A stretch of DNA of 6,151 nt, from contig JAIDFC010000016.1 of the NCBI GenBank assembly GCA_029054535.1, forward strand, positions 1-6,151, in the 5' to 3' direction. A model generated the notes under the pieces. That model was not told the DNA's origin. It made no database searches and saw nothing but the letters and a program-made list of their open reading frames with translations. A program made the translations under genes and the position numbers. This stretch comes from Rikenella sp. Its GTDB lineage: Bacteria; Bacteroidota; Bacteroidia; Bacteroidales; Rikenellaceae. Below, piece by piece: positions 1 to 5,612 of the stretch. The first letter of the stretch is position 1. Each line of letters opens with the position of its first letter.

Positions 1-50
1 GCTTTGTACTTCTCTTATACTCAAACCGATAACTCTCGTAAAAAAACGCC

Positions 51-1013
51 ATGCGTATCGGAATCGTCATCGTCAGCTACAACACTCGTGCACTGCTGCT
101 GAATTGCCTGCGGTCGATCTTCGCGTTCGTCGAACCGGAGGACGAAGCCATACGCGTCGCGGTGGTCGACAACGGATCGACGGACGGATCGATGGAGACG
201 GTGCGCCGGGAGTTTCCGACCGTAATGGGCGTCGAGGCGGGCGAGAACCTCGGGTTCGGAAGGGCGAACAACTTGGGGATCAAATATTTGGAAGAACGCT
301 ACGGAACGGCGGAATACCTCTTCTTTCTCAACCCGGACACGGTGTTGCTCAACGATGCGGTCGGGATGCTGGCGGATTTCCTCGACCGCAATCCGACGGC
401 CGGAGCTTGCGGCGGAAATCTCTACGGAGCGGACGGCAAAACGCCCGCGCTATCGTTCTCGCCGGTACACGGCATCGGCTGGGAGCTCACGACGCTCTTG
501 CCGAACGCCCTAAAACGGCGCGTGTGGCCGGAGAGTACGTGGTTCAACTACGGCGACAGGCCCAGACCGGTCGGATACGTCTCGGGAGCAGACCTCATGG
601 TCCGCAGAAAAGCATTAGGCTCGGCGACGGTGTTCGACCCCGATTTCTTCATGTACTACGAGGACATGGAGCTCTGTGTCAGAATCCGACGCGCGGGCTT
701 CGAAGTTCGGTCGGTCCCACAGGCCCGGATCATCCACCTCGCCGGACAGTCGTGTCGGGTCTCGAGAACCAAATTCGAACGGCTCTTGGAGGCTAAGTAT
801 CTTTATTATACCAAGATACAGGGAAAGAGGTATGCCCTCCGGGCATACCTCTTGTTGCAGGCGGGGTACCGGCTGCACGCCCTCCTGGGGCGGATCGCGG
901 GAAACCGATCCAAACGAAATCGCTACGCGGAATGGGCGCAGATCAACACCGAGATCTGGCGAAGACACCTCACAACACACGAAAACTTATGCACACCAAA
1001 GAAGAAAAACTGA
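51..1013 (+). CDS. Family 2 glycosyltransferase (rhamnosyltransferase-like)
   Basis: This 320-residue protein is a cytoplasmic or membrane-associated GT-A glycosyltransferase of family 2, most like the WbbL/rhamnosyltransferase branch that adds a sugar from a nucleotide-sugar donor during surface polysaccharide or O-antigen assembly. In order one sees the N-terminal VSYN strand (8-11), the nucleotide-binding VVDNGSTDGS (38-47), NLGFGRANN (66-74), the FLNPDT metal-binding DxD-like motif (92-97), SGADLMVRR (178-186), and the acceptor/catalytic segment FFMYYEDMELCVRIRRAGF (199-217) with the ED pair, followed by H229. The basic, leucine-rich C-terminus (about 250-290) may rest on the membrane; there is no signal peptide. 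Length is normal for the family. The ATG at 51 directly precedes the conserved first strand, after an A-rich leader (40-46). It overlaps mazG by 25 bp. Donor and acceptor sugars cannot be told from sequence. A strong inverted repeat lies inside its 3' third. Confidence 0.95.
   Translation: MRIGIVIVSYNTRALLLNCLRSIFAFVEPEDEAIRVAVVDNGSTDGSMETVRREFPTVMGVEAGENLGFGRANNLGIKYLEERYGTAEYLFFLNPDTVLLNDAVGMLADFLDRNPTAGACGGNLYGADGKTPALSFSPVHGIGWELTTLLPNALKRRVWPESTWFNYGDRPRPVGYVSGADLMVRRKALGSATVFDPDFFMYYEDMELCVRIRRAGFEVRSVPQARIIHLAGQSCRVSRTKFERLLEAKYLYYTKIQGKRYALRAYLLLQAGYRLHALLGRIAGNRSKRNRYAEWAQINTEIWRRHLTTHENLCTPKKKN
797..853 (+). repeat. Two adjacent inverted repeats inside the glycosyltransferase gene
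   Basis: A perfect 13-bp inverted repeat, AAGAGGTATGCCC (825-837) and its complement (841-853), is separated by only 3 nt (TCC). Just upstream GTATCTT (797-803) pairs with AAGATAC (813-819) around a 9-nt loop. Both lie in frame within the region coding for residues about 250-268 of the glycosyltransferase and do not disrupt it. As RNA the 13-bp stem would be very stable. There is no T-run after it on the plus strand, so it is not a standard terminator. Function is unknown. Confidence 0.8.
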
Positions 1014-1783
1014 GTGCTCTCGGACGACTGCTCGACATCATGGACGAGCTGCGCGAAAAGTGTCCCTGGGACCGGGAGCAAACGATGCTCTCGCTGCGGA
1101 ACGCTACGATCGAAGAGTGTTTCGAACTGATGGACGCCATTGTGGCGGGCGATCCTCTGTATATAAAAAAAGAGCTGGGCGATCTGTTGCTGCACGTCGT
1201 TTTTTATGCGAAAATTGCTCAGGACGAGGGCCGTTTCGATATCGGAGACGTGGCGAACGCACTGAGCGACAAGCTCGTCTACCGCCATCCGCACGTCTAC
1301 GGCGAAACGGCAGCCGAAGGATCGGGGGCGGTTTTGCAAAACTGGGAGGTGCTGAAGCAGCGAGAAAAAGACGGGAACAAAACCCTGCTTTCGGGCGTCC
1401 CCCGCGGGATGCCGGCCCTGCCCAAAGCGTGCCGCATCCAACAGAAAGTCTCGACCGTCGGCTTCGACTGGCCGGAACGCAGCGCGGTGTGGGCGAAAGT
1501 CTGCGAGGAAATCAATGAAATACAGGTCGAAATCGACCGTAAAGATACCGATCGGCTGGAGGCCGAATTCGGCGACTTGCTTTTCTCGGTGGTCAATGCA
1601 GCGAGACTCTACGGCGTGAATCCGGACTTGGCGCTGGAACGTACGAACCGTCGTTTCATGAGCCGTTTCGGATACATGGAAAAACGAGCGGCCGAACAAG
1701 CGATTCCGTTGCAGGAACTGACGCCGGAACAATTCGACGCGCTTTGGGAGCAGGCCAAACGACACGTCGAAGAGACTGTCTAA
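989..1783 (+). CDS. mazG: Nucleoside triphosphate pyrophosphohydrolase MazG
   Basis: MazG is a cytoplasmic house-cleaning enzyme that hydrolyses (d)NTPs to the monophosphate and pyrophosphate. This 264-residue protein has the full two-domain layout typical of the E. coli-type protein. The first MazG domain carries CPWDREQT (25-32), EECFELMDAI (42-51) and ELGDLLLHV (62-70), the EExxE...ExxD magnesium-binding set. A linker follows, with VGFDWP (157-162). The second domain carries EEINEI (173-178) and EFGDLLFSVVN (193-203), again EExxE plus ExxD. Both metal sites therefore look intact. The ATG at 989 is chosen because the conserved N-terminus starts there; an in-frame ATG at 932 would add 19 unconserved residues and lengthen the overlap. 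It overlaps the end of the glycosyltransferase gene by 25 bp in another frame, suggesting co-transcription and translational coupling. The stop TAA at 1781 is followed after 31 bp by cassette 1. Confidence 0.96.
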   Translation: MHTKEEKLSALGRLLDIMDELREKCPWDREQTMLSLRNATIEECFELMDAIVAGDPLYIKKELGDLLLHVVFYAKIAQDEGRFDIGDVANALSDKLVYRHPHVYGETAAEGSGAVLQNWEVLKQREKDGNKTLLSGVPRGMPALPKACRIQQKVSTVGFDWPERSAVWAKVCEEINEIQVEIDRKDTDRLEAEFGDLLFSVVNAARLYGVNPDLALERTNRRFMSRFGYMEKRAAEQAIPLQELTPEQFDALWEQAKRHVEETV

Positions 1784-1813
1784 TTCCTGCCAAAGAAAAA
1801 ACGCGGGCCTCGC

Positions 1814-1835
1814 GGCCTTTTACCCGGCTCCGGGC
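1814..1835 (+). repeat. Left border repeat of cassette 1
   Basis: These 22 bases are identical to 5591-5612 at the left edge of cassette 2. They encode AFYPAPG. Similarity between the two loci appears to start here, since the sequence to the left (1784-1810 versus 5552-5588) is unrelated apart from a few bases. Confidence 0.85.
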
Positions 1836-2024
1836 TGGCGCGATGCCGGATCGCGCATCGGGGGGACGTTATACAGCGTCGGCAACAGCGGATACAGCTG
1901 GTCGGCGGCGACTCTTACAGATAACCCCGATGCCCTCTACTTGCACTTCAATTTCGGCAAGATCAGTCCGAATTTCAACAACGGCCGTGGGTACGGTTTT
2001 CAGCTGCGTTGCCTCCAGGAATAG
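1815..2024 (+). pseudogene. Headless C-terminal fragment of a FISUMP / C-type-lectin-like surface domain (cassette 1)
   Basis: Read from GCC at 1815, this frame gives 69 residues and stop TAG. It starts AFYPAPGWRD, has the core GYSWSAA (26-32), then LYLHFNFGKISPNFNNGR, and ends GFQLRCLQE. This is the characteristic end of the Bacteroidetes/Fibrobacter 'major paralogous' (FISUMP, C-type-lectin-like) domain, normally G(Y)xWSSs...Y.L.F.s..v.P....R..GFsvRcv. No start codon, signal peptide or N-terminal domain precedes it: upstream in frame it runs into the short mazG gap. It therefore cannot be an independently made full protein. It is either a gene remnant or a donor cassette for recombination or mutagenic retrohoming. 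Cassette 2 at 5592-5786 is its paralogue, with identical 22-bp left and 24-bp right borders and a divergent core. The family assignment comes from motif memory only. Confidence 0.7.
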
Positions 2025-2028
2025 GGAG
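2005..2028 (+). repeat. Right border repeat of cassette 1, spanning the stop codon
   Basis: These 24 bases are identical to 5767-5790. They cover the codons for RCLQE, the TAG stop and four bases after it (GGAG). Identity extending past the stop codon argues that DNA-level copying or an ancestral duplication, not just protein selection, keeps this border. Confidence 0.85.
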
Positions 2029-2084
2029 AGCGTTTTATTAGCCTGCCGGTTGTAGATCGGCACGCGAACCGGACTGTGTCTCCC
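2024..2084 (+). repeat. Hairpin potential just after cassette 1
   Basis: GGGAGA (2024-2029) can pair with TCTCCC (2079-2084), and within it CCGGTT (2046-2051) with AACCGG (2067-2072). It begins at the cassette stop codon, as does the simpler hairpin after cassette 2. The pairing is moderate and the long loops make it tentative. Confidence 0.4.
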
Positions 2085-2086
2085 CC

Positions 2087-2116
2087 AACGGCCTGCCGAT
2101 TCTGACCTGCCGAGCG
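2087..2116 (+). repeat. Conserved 3' flank shared with cassette 2
   Basis: About 30 bases with the pattern AACGG-CTGCCG-TTC-G-CTGCCG-GCG recur at 5831-5861 downstream of cassette 2, with a few transitions and a one-base gap. The intervening 45-60 bases do not match well. The duplicated element therefore extends at least 90 bp beyond the stop codon. Confidence 0.55.
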
Positions 2117-2251
2117 TTTTGTCGTGTTCGACGCCGGCGGGGAGCCCCCAAGAGCCGTGGCGAGTGGTGTCCTCCGCTCCGGGCGGCGGCGGACACGCGA
2201 CTCTGCGAGTCGCAGTTCCCCGATTCAACAACAGATGATAGCCGCTTCCCT

Positions 2252-2303
2252 TTTCTCCGCGATCTCACCATGACAGCTCGGAGCCACCCCAGGCGGAGGG
2301 CCG
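2252..2303 (+). repeat. 52-bp direct repeat, copy A
   Basis: Matches 2685-2736 without gaps at 45 of 52 positions, counted by eye. The first 18 bases, TTTCTCCGCGATCTCACC, are identical, as is GCCACCCC further on. The two copies are 433 bp apart in the same orientation. Confidence 0.85.
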
Positions 2304-2684
2304 TAAACCTGAATCGCTGACACGAGGGTTGCGTTCCTTGCAGGCGACTCCCAAAACCGTGTCTGCCCACGCGCCTGGCATTTTCCTAAGCTCAATAAAC
2401 CGCGACCTCCAGTCGCGCGGGCCGAACGCCTCCCCTCGGGAGGCCCGCAATTTCTCCATCGCTTACGCGATGGCTGCGGCCACTCCCGGGCGTCCTGCCC
2501 GTTTCAATTCGCCACAAACCGCGCCGCCAGGCGCGCGGGACGGCCGCCGCCCATCGGCCGGGCCCGCAACTCGACGGTGCTCGTTGCATTCCTGCCGGGC
2601 GGCCGACCCGAAAGGCTGCGTAAAACATTCTTTATGCGGCGACCGCGGGAATTTCATCTCAGTTCTGTTCTTGCGTCAGCGAAA

Positions 2685-2736
2685 TTTCTCCGCGATCTCA
2701 CCTTGACGGGCCGAAGCCACCCCGGGCGGAGGACCG
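2685..2736 (+). repeat. 52-bp direct repeat, copy B
   Basis: Second copy of the 2252-2303 element. In this copy the middle has become the left arm of a 13-bp inverted repeat (2707-2719 with 2768-2780), which copy A lacks. Confidence 0.85.
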
Positions 2737-2780
2737 CAACTCTCGCTGCGCTCATGTGCGTCTCCGCTGGCTTCGGCCCG
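2707..2780. repeat. 13-bp inverted repeat with inner stem
   Basis: CGGGCCGAAGCCA (2707-2719) is perfectly complementary to 2768-2780. Inside, GCGGAG (2726-2731) pairs with CTCCGC (2762-2767). Together they form a two-tier hairpin of about 74 bp. Confidence 0.8.
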
Positions 2781-2825
2781 AAAATAACTGCGAAACATTC
2801 TCCGAACGTCGCCCGCGGTAGGCGG

Positions 2826-2970
2826 GCGATACTACGTATCCGCTATAACATCCGAATAAACAGTGTCTGTCCGCGCGCCTGGGGAAATCATTTCCGATAA
2901 ACTCCCGTTTATCGGTTTGATTTCCCTCTTTAGGCGGGCGCGCGGAACCATCCAAAAGAGAAACCGTGTT
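2826..2970 (+). repeat. About 189-bp-period tandem repeat, copy 1
   Basis: Begins GCGATACTACGTATC and runs through the AACAGTGTCTG link, the composite palindrome 2871-2945, and the AGAGAAACCGTGT link. Copy 2 at 3016-3158 has the same elements in the same order with many substitutions. The spacers downstream of the two copies differ. Confidence 0.8.
2871..2945. repeat. Three-tier composite palindrome I
   Basis: Inner stem CCGATAAAC (2894-2902)/GTTTATCGG (2907-2915) with a 4-nt loop. Middle stem GGGAAATCA (2882-2890)/TGATTTCCC (2918-2926). Outer stem CCGCGCGCCT (2871-2880) against AGGCG...CGCGG (2932-2945), with about 4 extra bases on the right arm. Nearly the whole 75 bp can fold back on itself. 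Confidence 0.85.
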
Positions 2971-3015
2971 CGACTGCCCTGCGCGGGCGGCGTCCGGGTG
3001 GCCCCGGCGGGACGA

Positions 3016-3158
3016 GCGATACTACGTATCGCTTTACTATTCTAAAAACAGTTTCTGGCCCCGCATCTGCGAAATCATTCTCGATAAACTTTTCATTTAT
3101 CGAGTGATTTCGCTACTTAGGCGAGGCGCGCGGGGCTATCCGTAAGAGAAACCGTGTC
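3016..3158 (+). repeat. About 189-bp-period tandem repeat, copy 2
   Basis: Starts with the near-palindrome GCGATAC-TAC-GTATCGC (3016-3032), identical to copy 1 for 15 bases. It continues with an AAACAGTTTCTGG link, composite palindrome II, and TAAGAGAAACCGTGTCTG. Substitutions relative to copy 1 are frequent but pairing in the stems is kept. Confidence 0.8.
3058..3136. repeat. Three-tier composite palindrome II
   Basis: Inner stem CTCGATAAA (3080-3088)/TTTATCGAG (3096-3104). Middle stem GCGAAATCA (3069-3077)/TGATTTCGC (3105-3113). Outer stem GCCCCGC (3058-3064)/GCGGGGC (3130-3136). Against palindrome I the second base pair of the middle stem is C-G instead of G-C, a compensated change. Confidence 0.85.
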
Positions 3159-3159
3159 T

Positions 3160-3238
3160 GACCGCGCGCTGGCGGAAATCTTGTTCAAAAGCGATTCACG
3201 CTTTTGAACGATTTCCTACTCCAGCAGTCGCGCGCGGG
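3160..3238. repeat. Three-tier composite palindrome III
   Basis: Inner stem GTTCAAAAGCG (3183-3193)/CGCTTTTGAAC (3199-3209), 11 bp perfect with a 5-nt loop. Middle stem GGAAATC (3174-3180)/GATTTCC (3210-3216). Outer stem CCGCGCGCTGG (3162-3172) against CCAGC-agtc-GCGCGCGG, again with a 4-base insertion in the right arm, as in palindrome I. Confidence 0.85.
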
Positions 3239-3281
3239 AATTTCATCTCGATTTTGCTCTCGCAAAACGAGCGAAATTCCC
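3236..3281. repeat. Composite palindrome IV
   Basis: Outer stem GGGAATTTC (3236-3244)/GAAATTCCC (3273-3281). Inner stem CTCGATTTTGC (3247-3257)/GCAAAACGAG (3262-3271) with one bulged A. A decayed relative lies at about 2648-2688 (GGGAATTTCATCTC ... GAAATTTCTC). Confidence 0.8.
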
Positions 3282-3326
3282 CTCTTAAGCGGGCGGGCGA
3301 CAGAAAACCGTGTTCGACTGCGCTCA

Positions 3327-3376
3327 GGCCGCGCGGCCCCGCGTGCCCGCGGCGGGCTTGCAAAACTTCGTTTTGC
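3327..3376. repeat. Terminal palindromes of the array
   Basis: GGCCGCGCGGCC (3327-3338) is a perfect 12-bp palindrome, GCCCGC-G-GCGGGC spans 3345-3357, and GCAAAAC-TTC-GTTTTGC spans 3360-3376. On the minus strand this lies about 90-140 bp beyond the hisF stop, so it would form structures in a hisF 3' untranslated region. No clear U-tract terminator accompanies it. Confidence 0.7.
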
Positions 3377-3468
3377 CTGGGCCTTCCGGCCGCAAAACCA
3401 AAACCCAACAAAAGAGGCTGCGCTTCGCTATAACGCTCTAAAACAGCTCTGTCCGCGCGCCCGCCGCC

Positions 3469-4227
3469 TCAAAGCCGCACCGCGATCCCCCGCTCGTGCA
3501 ACGCCGACTTCAACGTCGGGATCGGAATCTCGCCGTAGTGGAAAATCGACGCCGCAAGAGCCGCATCCGCACGCCCGACAGTCAAAACCTCCGCGATATG
3601 CTCCACCGTCCCCGCTCCGCCCGAAGCGATGACCGGAATCGAAAGCTCCGCCGCCAAACGTGCAAACGTCTCGCACGGGTAGCCGCTCTTCGTCCCGTCG
3701 TGGTTCATCGACGTGAACAGGATTTCACCGGCCCCCCGCTCCTGCGCCTCGCGCGCCCAGGCGAACAGCTCCCGATCGGTCGCTTGCCGCCCCCCGTGCG
3801 TCGTTACCACCCAACGCCCCGTCTCGTCTCGCCGCGCGTCGATCGCCACCACCACGAACTGACTCCCGTACCGCCCCGCGATCGCGTCAATCAACCGAGG
3901 ATCACGAACCGCCGCACTGTTCACCGTTACCTTGTCCGCCCCCGCCAACAACAGCCGACCGGCATCCTCCACCGTCGAAATCCCCCCGCCGACCGTGAAC
4001 GGGATGTCGATCCGACGCGCGATCCGGGAGACCAAATCCGCAAACGTCCGCCGCCCCTCGACCGTCGCGCTGATGTCCAGATAGACCAGCTCGTCCGCCC
4101 CCTCGTCCGCATACCGGCGCCCCAACTCCACCGGATCGCCCACCGTTCGTAAACCCCCGAAATTAATCCCCTTGACCGTCTGCCCGTCCCGGATGTCCAG
4201 ACACGGGATTATCCGTTTCGCAAGCAT
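3469..4227 (-). CDS. hisF: Imidazole glycerol phosphate synthase, cyclase subunit HisF
   Basis: HisF is the (beta/alpha)8-barrel subunit of IGP synthase. It uses ammonia delivered by HisH to convert PRFAR into imidazole glycerol phosphate and AICAR, the latter feeding purine synthesis. The 252-residue product has normal length. Visible motifs: AKRIIPCLDIRDG (3-15) with catalytic D11, the first phosphate-site loop VGGGIST (79-85), KVTVNSAA (99-106), VVVAIDARRD (126-135) with catalytic D130, HDGTKSGY (176-183), and the second phosphate loop ASGGAGT (201-207). The start ATG at 4227-4225 gives the canonical N-terminus MLAKRIIPCLD; upstream in-frame codons lie within hisA. It overlaps the hisA end by 19 bp, consistent with a coupled operon. 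HisF is the last his gene here: where hisIE usually follows in Bacteroidetes operons there is the palindrome array, practically touching the TGA stop. Confidence 0.98.
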   Translation of the reverse strand: MLAKRIIPCLDIRDGQTVKGINFGGLRTVGDPVELGRRYADEGADELVYLDISATVEGRRTFADLVSRIARRIDIPFTVGGGISTVEDAGRLLLAGADKVTVNSAAVRDPRLIDAIAGRYGSQFVVVAIDARRDETGRWVVTTHGGRQATDRELFAWAREAQERGAGEILFTSMNHDGTKSGYPCETFARLAAELSIPVIASGGAGTVEHIAEVLTVGRADAALAASIFHYGEIPIPTLKSALHERGIAVRL

Positions 4228-4940
4228 CGCTCCAACTCTTTTAGCGTGATTCGTCCCTCGTAGATCGCCTTCCCCACGATAACGCTCCGCAGCCCCATGG
4301 CATCCAACCGAACGATGTCGTCCAGGGTCGAGATCCCGCCGCTGACCGTTACCTCTACCTCCGGAAATGCTTCTTGCAGCATGGCGTAAAGCTCGAAATT
4401 CGGTCCGCCGAGCATCCCGTCGCGCGAGATGTCGGTACAGATCGTCTGACGCAGACCGTGCGACGCGAAACGACCCACAACCGTCCGCACGTCCGTCTCC
4501 GAAGCCTCCTGCCAGCCGTTGATCGCCACCTTGCCCGCGCGGATATCGGCACCCAGGATCATGTGTTCCGCTCCGTAAGCCGCCAACCACTCCTCAAACC
4601 GATCCGGATCCGTGATCGCGACGCTGCCGCAAATGGCCCGGTTCGCGCCGGCCTCCAGAACAGCCCGCAAAGCCTCGCCGCTCTTGATCCCGCCCCCGTA
4701 CTGCACATCCAGGTTCGTACCCGCCGCGATCTTACGAAGCGTATCCAAATTCCGAGGCGACGCAGCCTTCGCCCCGTCGAGGTCCACCACATGCAGGCGA
4801 CGAACGCCGATCGCCTCGTAGCTGCGCGCCACCTCCAACGGATCCGACGAATAGACCGTCCGACGCCCGTAATCGCCCTGGGTCAACCGAACACACTGAC
4901 CGCCGATCAGGTCGATCGCCGGAATGATCTCGATCTTCAT
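4209..4940 (-). CDS. hisA: ProFAR isomerase HisA
   Basis: HisA is a (beta/alpha)8-barrel enzyme that isomerises the aminoaldose ProFAR to the aminoketose PRFAR by an Amadori rearrangement, producing the substrate of HisF/HisH. The product is 243 residues, the usual size. It shows IIPAIDLIGGQCVRLTQGD (5-23) with general base D10, VVDLDGA (51-57), the phosphate loop YGGGIKS (81-87), ADIRAGKVAINGW (131-143), ICTDISRDGML (167-177) with the second catalytic aspartate D170, and the second phosphate loop SGGIST (200-205). The start at 4940 gives the family N-terminus MKIEIIPAID. An alternative ATG at 4949 would add three residues and creates an ATGA overlap with the hisH stop, so it is also plausible. 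It sits between hisH and hisF with no gaps, as expected for an operon. Confidence 0.98.
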   Translation of the reverse strand: MKIEIIPAIDLIGGQCVRLTQGDYGRRTVYSSDPLEVARSYEAIGVRRLHVVDLDGAKAASPRNLDTLRKIAAGTNLDVQYGGGIKSGEALRAVLEAGANRAICGSVAITDPDRFEEWLAAYGAEHMILGADIRAGKVAINGWQEASETDVRTVVGRFASHGLRQTICTDISRDGMLGGPNFELYAMLQEAFPEVEVTVSGGISTLDDIVRLDAMGLRSVIVGKAIYEGRITLKELERCLRNG

Positions 4941-4945
4941 GCCAT

Positions 4946-5551
4946 TCATAACGAAAGAAAATTGGCCAGAATCCGACGACCCGTCTCGCCGCTCTTCTCC
5001 GGGTGGAACTGGCATCCGTAAAAATTATCCTGGTGCAAAGAGCCGCTGAACCAACCGCCGTAGTCGGTCGCCGCAGCCGTATGTTCGTTCACTTCCGCCG
5101 CATAGGAGTGCACGTAATAGACATACTCTCCCTCTTTAACGTCCTTGTAAAGAGGCGATTTCAAATCATGAATCGAGTTCCACCCCACGTGCGGCACTTT
5201 CAATGTGGAGTCCGGATCGTCGCCGAGACCGGCCGGAAATCTTCGCACGCGGTTCGGAAAGATGCCGAGACACTCGGTCCCCCCTCCCTCTTCGCTCTCC
5301 GCGCACAGGAGCTGCATCCCGAGGCAAATCCCCAGCACGGGACAGGTCAACTCCCGCAAGAGATCGACGAGTCCGCGGGCGCGCAACCGCTCCATAGCGG
5401 TCGCCGCCTCGCCGACGCCCGGCAACAGCACGCGTTCCGCCTGCCGGATCCGGGTCGGATCGGAGCTCAACACATAGTCTGCTCCCAAACGCGCCAACGC
5501 ATTCTCGACCGATCGCAAGTTTCCGGTCTCGTAGTCTATTATCGTTACCAT
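4946..5551 (-). CDS. hisH: Imidazole glycerol phosphate synthase, glutaminase subunit HisH
   Basis: HisH is the class I glutamine amidotransferase partner of HisF. It hydrolyses glutamine and channels ammonia through the HisF barrel. The 201-residue product matches the family size. It starts VTIIDYETGNLRSVENAL (2-19), contains the oxyanion-strand region LLPGVGEAATAM (42-53), the nucleophile elbow GICLGMQLL (74-82) with C76, YVHSYAAE (146-153), and GCQFHPEKSG (179-188) with the His/Glu dyad H183 and E185. The triad is complete. Start ATG 5551-5549 is at the conserved N-terminus. It is the first gene of this minus-strand block; the sequence upstream is only 40 bp before cassette 2 begins on the opposite strand. 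I see no Bacteroidetes-type TAnnTTTG promoter there, so the promoter position is unclear. Confidence 0.98.
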   Translation of the reverse strand: MVTIIDYETGNLRSVENALARLGADYVLSSDPTRIRQAERVLLPGVGEAATAMERLRARGLVDLLRELTCPVLGICLGMQLLCAESEEGGGTECLGIFPNRVRRFPAGLGDDPDSTLKVPHVGWNSIHDLKSPLYKDVKEGEYVYYVHSYAAEVNEHTAAATDYGGWFSGSLHQDNFYGCQFHPEKSGETGRRILANFLSL

Positions 5552-5590
5552 ACGCTCTCTTTATTTTACTCTCCTCGCGCCTCAATATCG

Positions 5591-5612
5591 GGCCTTTTAC
5601 CCGGCTCCGGGC
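5591..5612 (+). repeat. Left border repeat of cassette 2
   Basis: Identical to 1814-1835 over 22 bases. It lies 40 bp from the hisH start codon and points away from hisH. Confidence 0.85.

Larger units (their letters stand above)
2150..3460. repeat. Non-coding array of GC-rich composite palindromes
   Basis: This stretch lies between the convergent mazG/cassette 1 and hisF. It holds no protein with recognisable composition: its reading frames are short, arginine/proline-rich and unlike any family I know. It is dominated by inverted repeats of 6-13 bp, for example 2167-2196, 2197-2213 (GCGACTC/GAGTCGC), 2401-2417, 2428-2444 (GCCTCCC/GGGAGGC), 2456-2473 (CCATCGC/GCGATGG), 2520-2535, 2707-2780, 2871-2945, 3058-3136, 3160-3238, 3236-3281, 3327-3338 and 3360-3376. 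Between them recurs a link resembling AAACCGTGTCTG near 2354, 2858, 2961, 3047, 3150, 3305 and 3441, the first, second and last being weaker. The array ends practically at the hisF stop codon. It resembles REP/BIME-type palindromic repeats in placement, but I recognise no named family. Confidence 0.8.

Noticed and set aside
676..1518. 280-codon plus-strand frame overlapping both the glycosyltransferase and mazG
   Set aside because: It is an alternative frame crossing two recognisable genes, with arginine-rich low-complexity composition typical of a GC-rich shadow.
923..1765. 280-codon open frame on the minus strand opposite mazG
   Set aside because: It is antisense to the well-supported mazG, has phenylalanine- and arginine-rich shadow composition and no family motif.
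2329..2706. 125-codon plus-strand frame within the palindrome array
   Set aside because: Arginine/proline-rich, without family motifs, and made of inverted repeats. More likely an open frame by composition.
2871..3281. CRISPR array
   Set aside because: Repeats are inverted, diverged and irregularly spaced; there are no identical short direct repeats with unique spacers and no cas genes.
989..4227. Functional replacement of missing hisE by the nearby mazG, since both belong to the all-alpha NTP pyrophosphohydrolases
   Set aside because: The protein has the complete two-domain MazG structure typical of the housekeeping enzyme, and proximity alone does not support the substitution.
3496..5021. 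Long plus-strand frames opposite hisF and hisA (3496-4152, 4374-5021)
   Set aside because: They are antisense to three recognisable his genes, rich in arginine and proline, and lack motifs.
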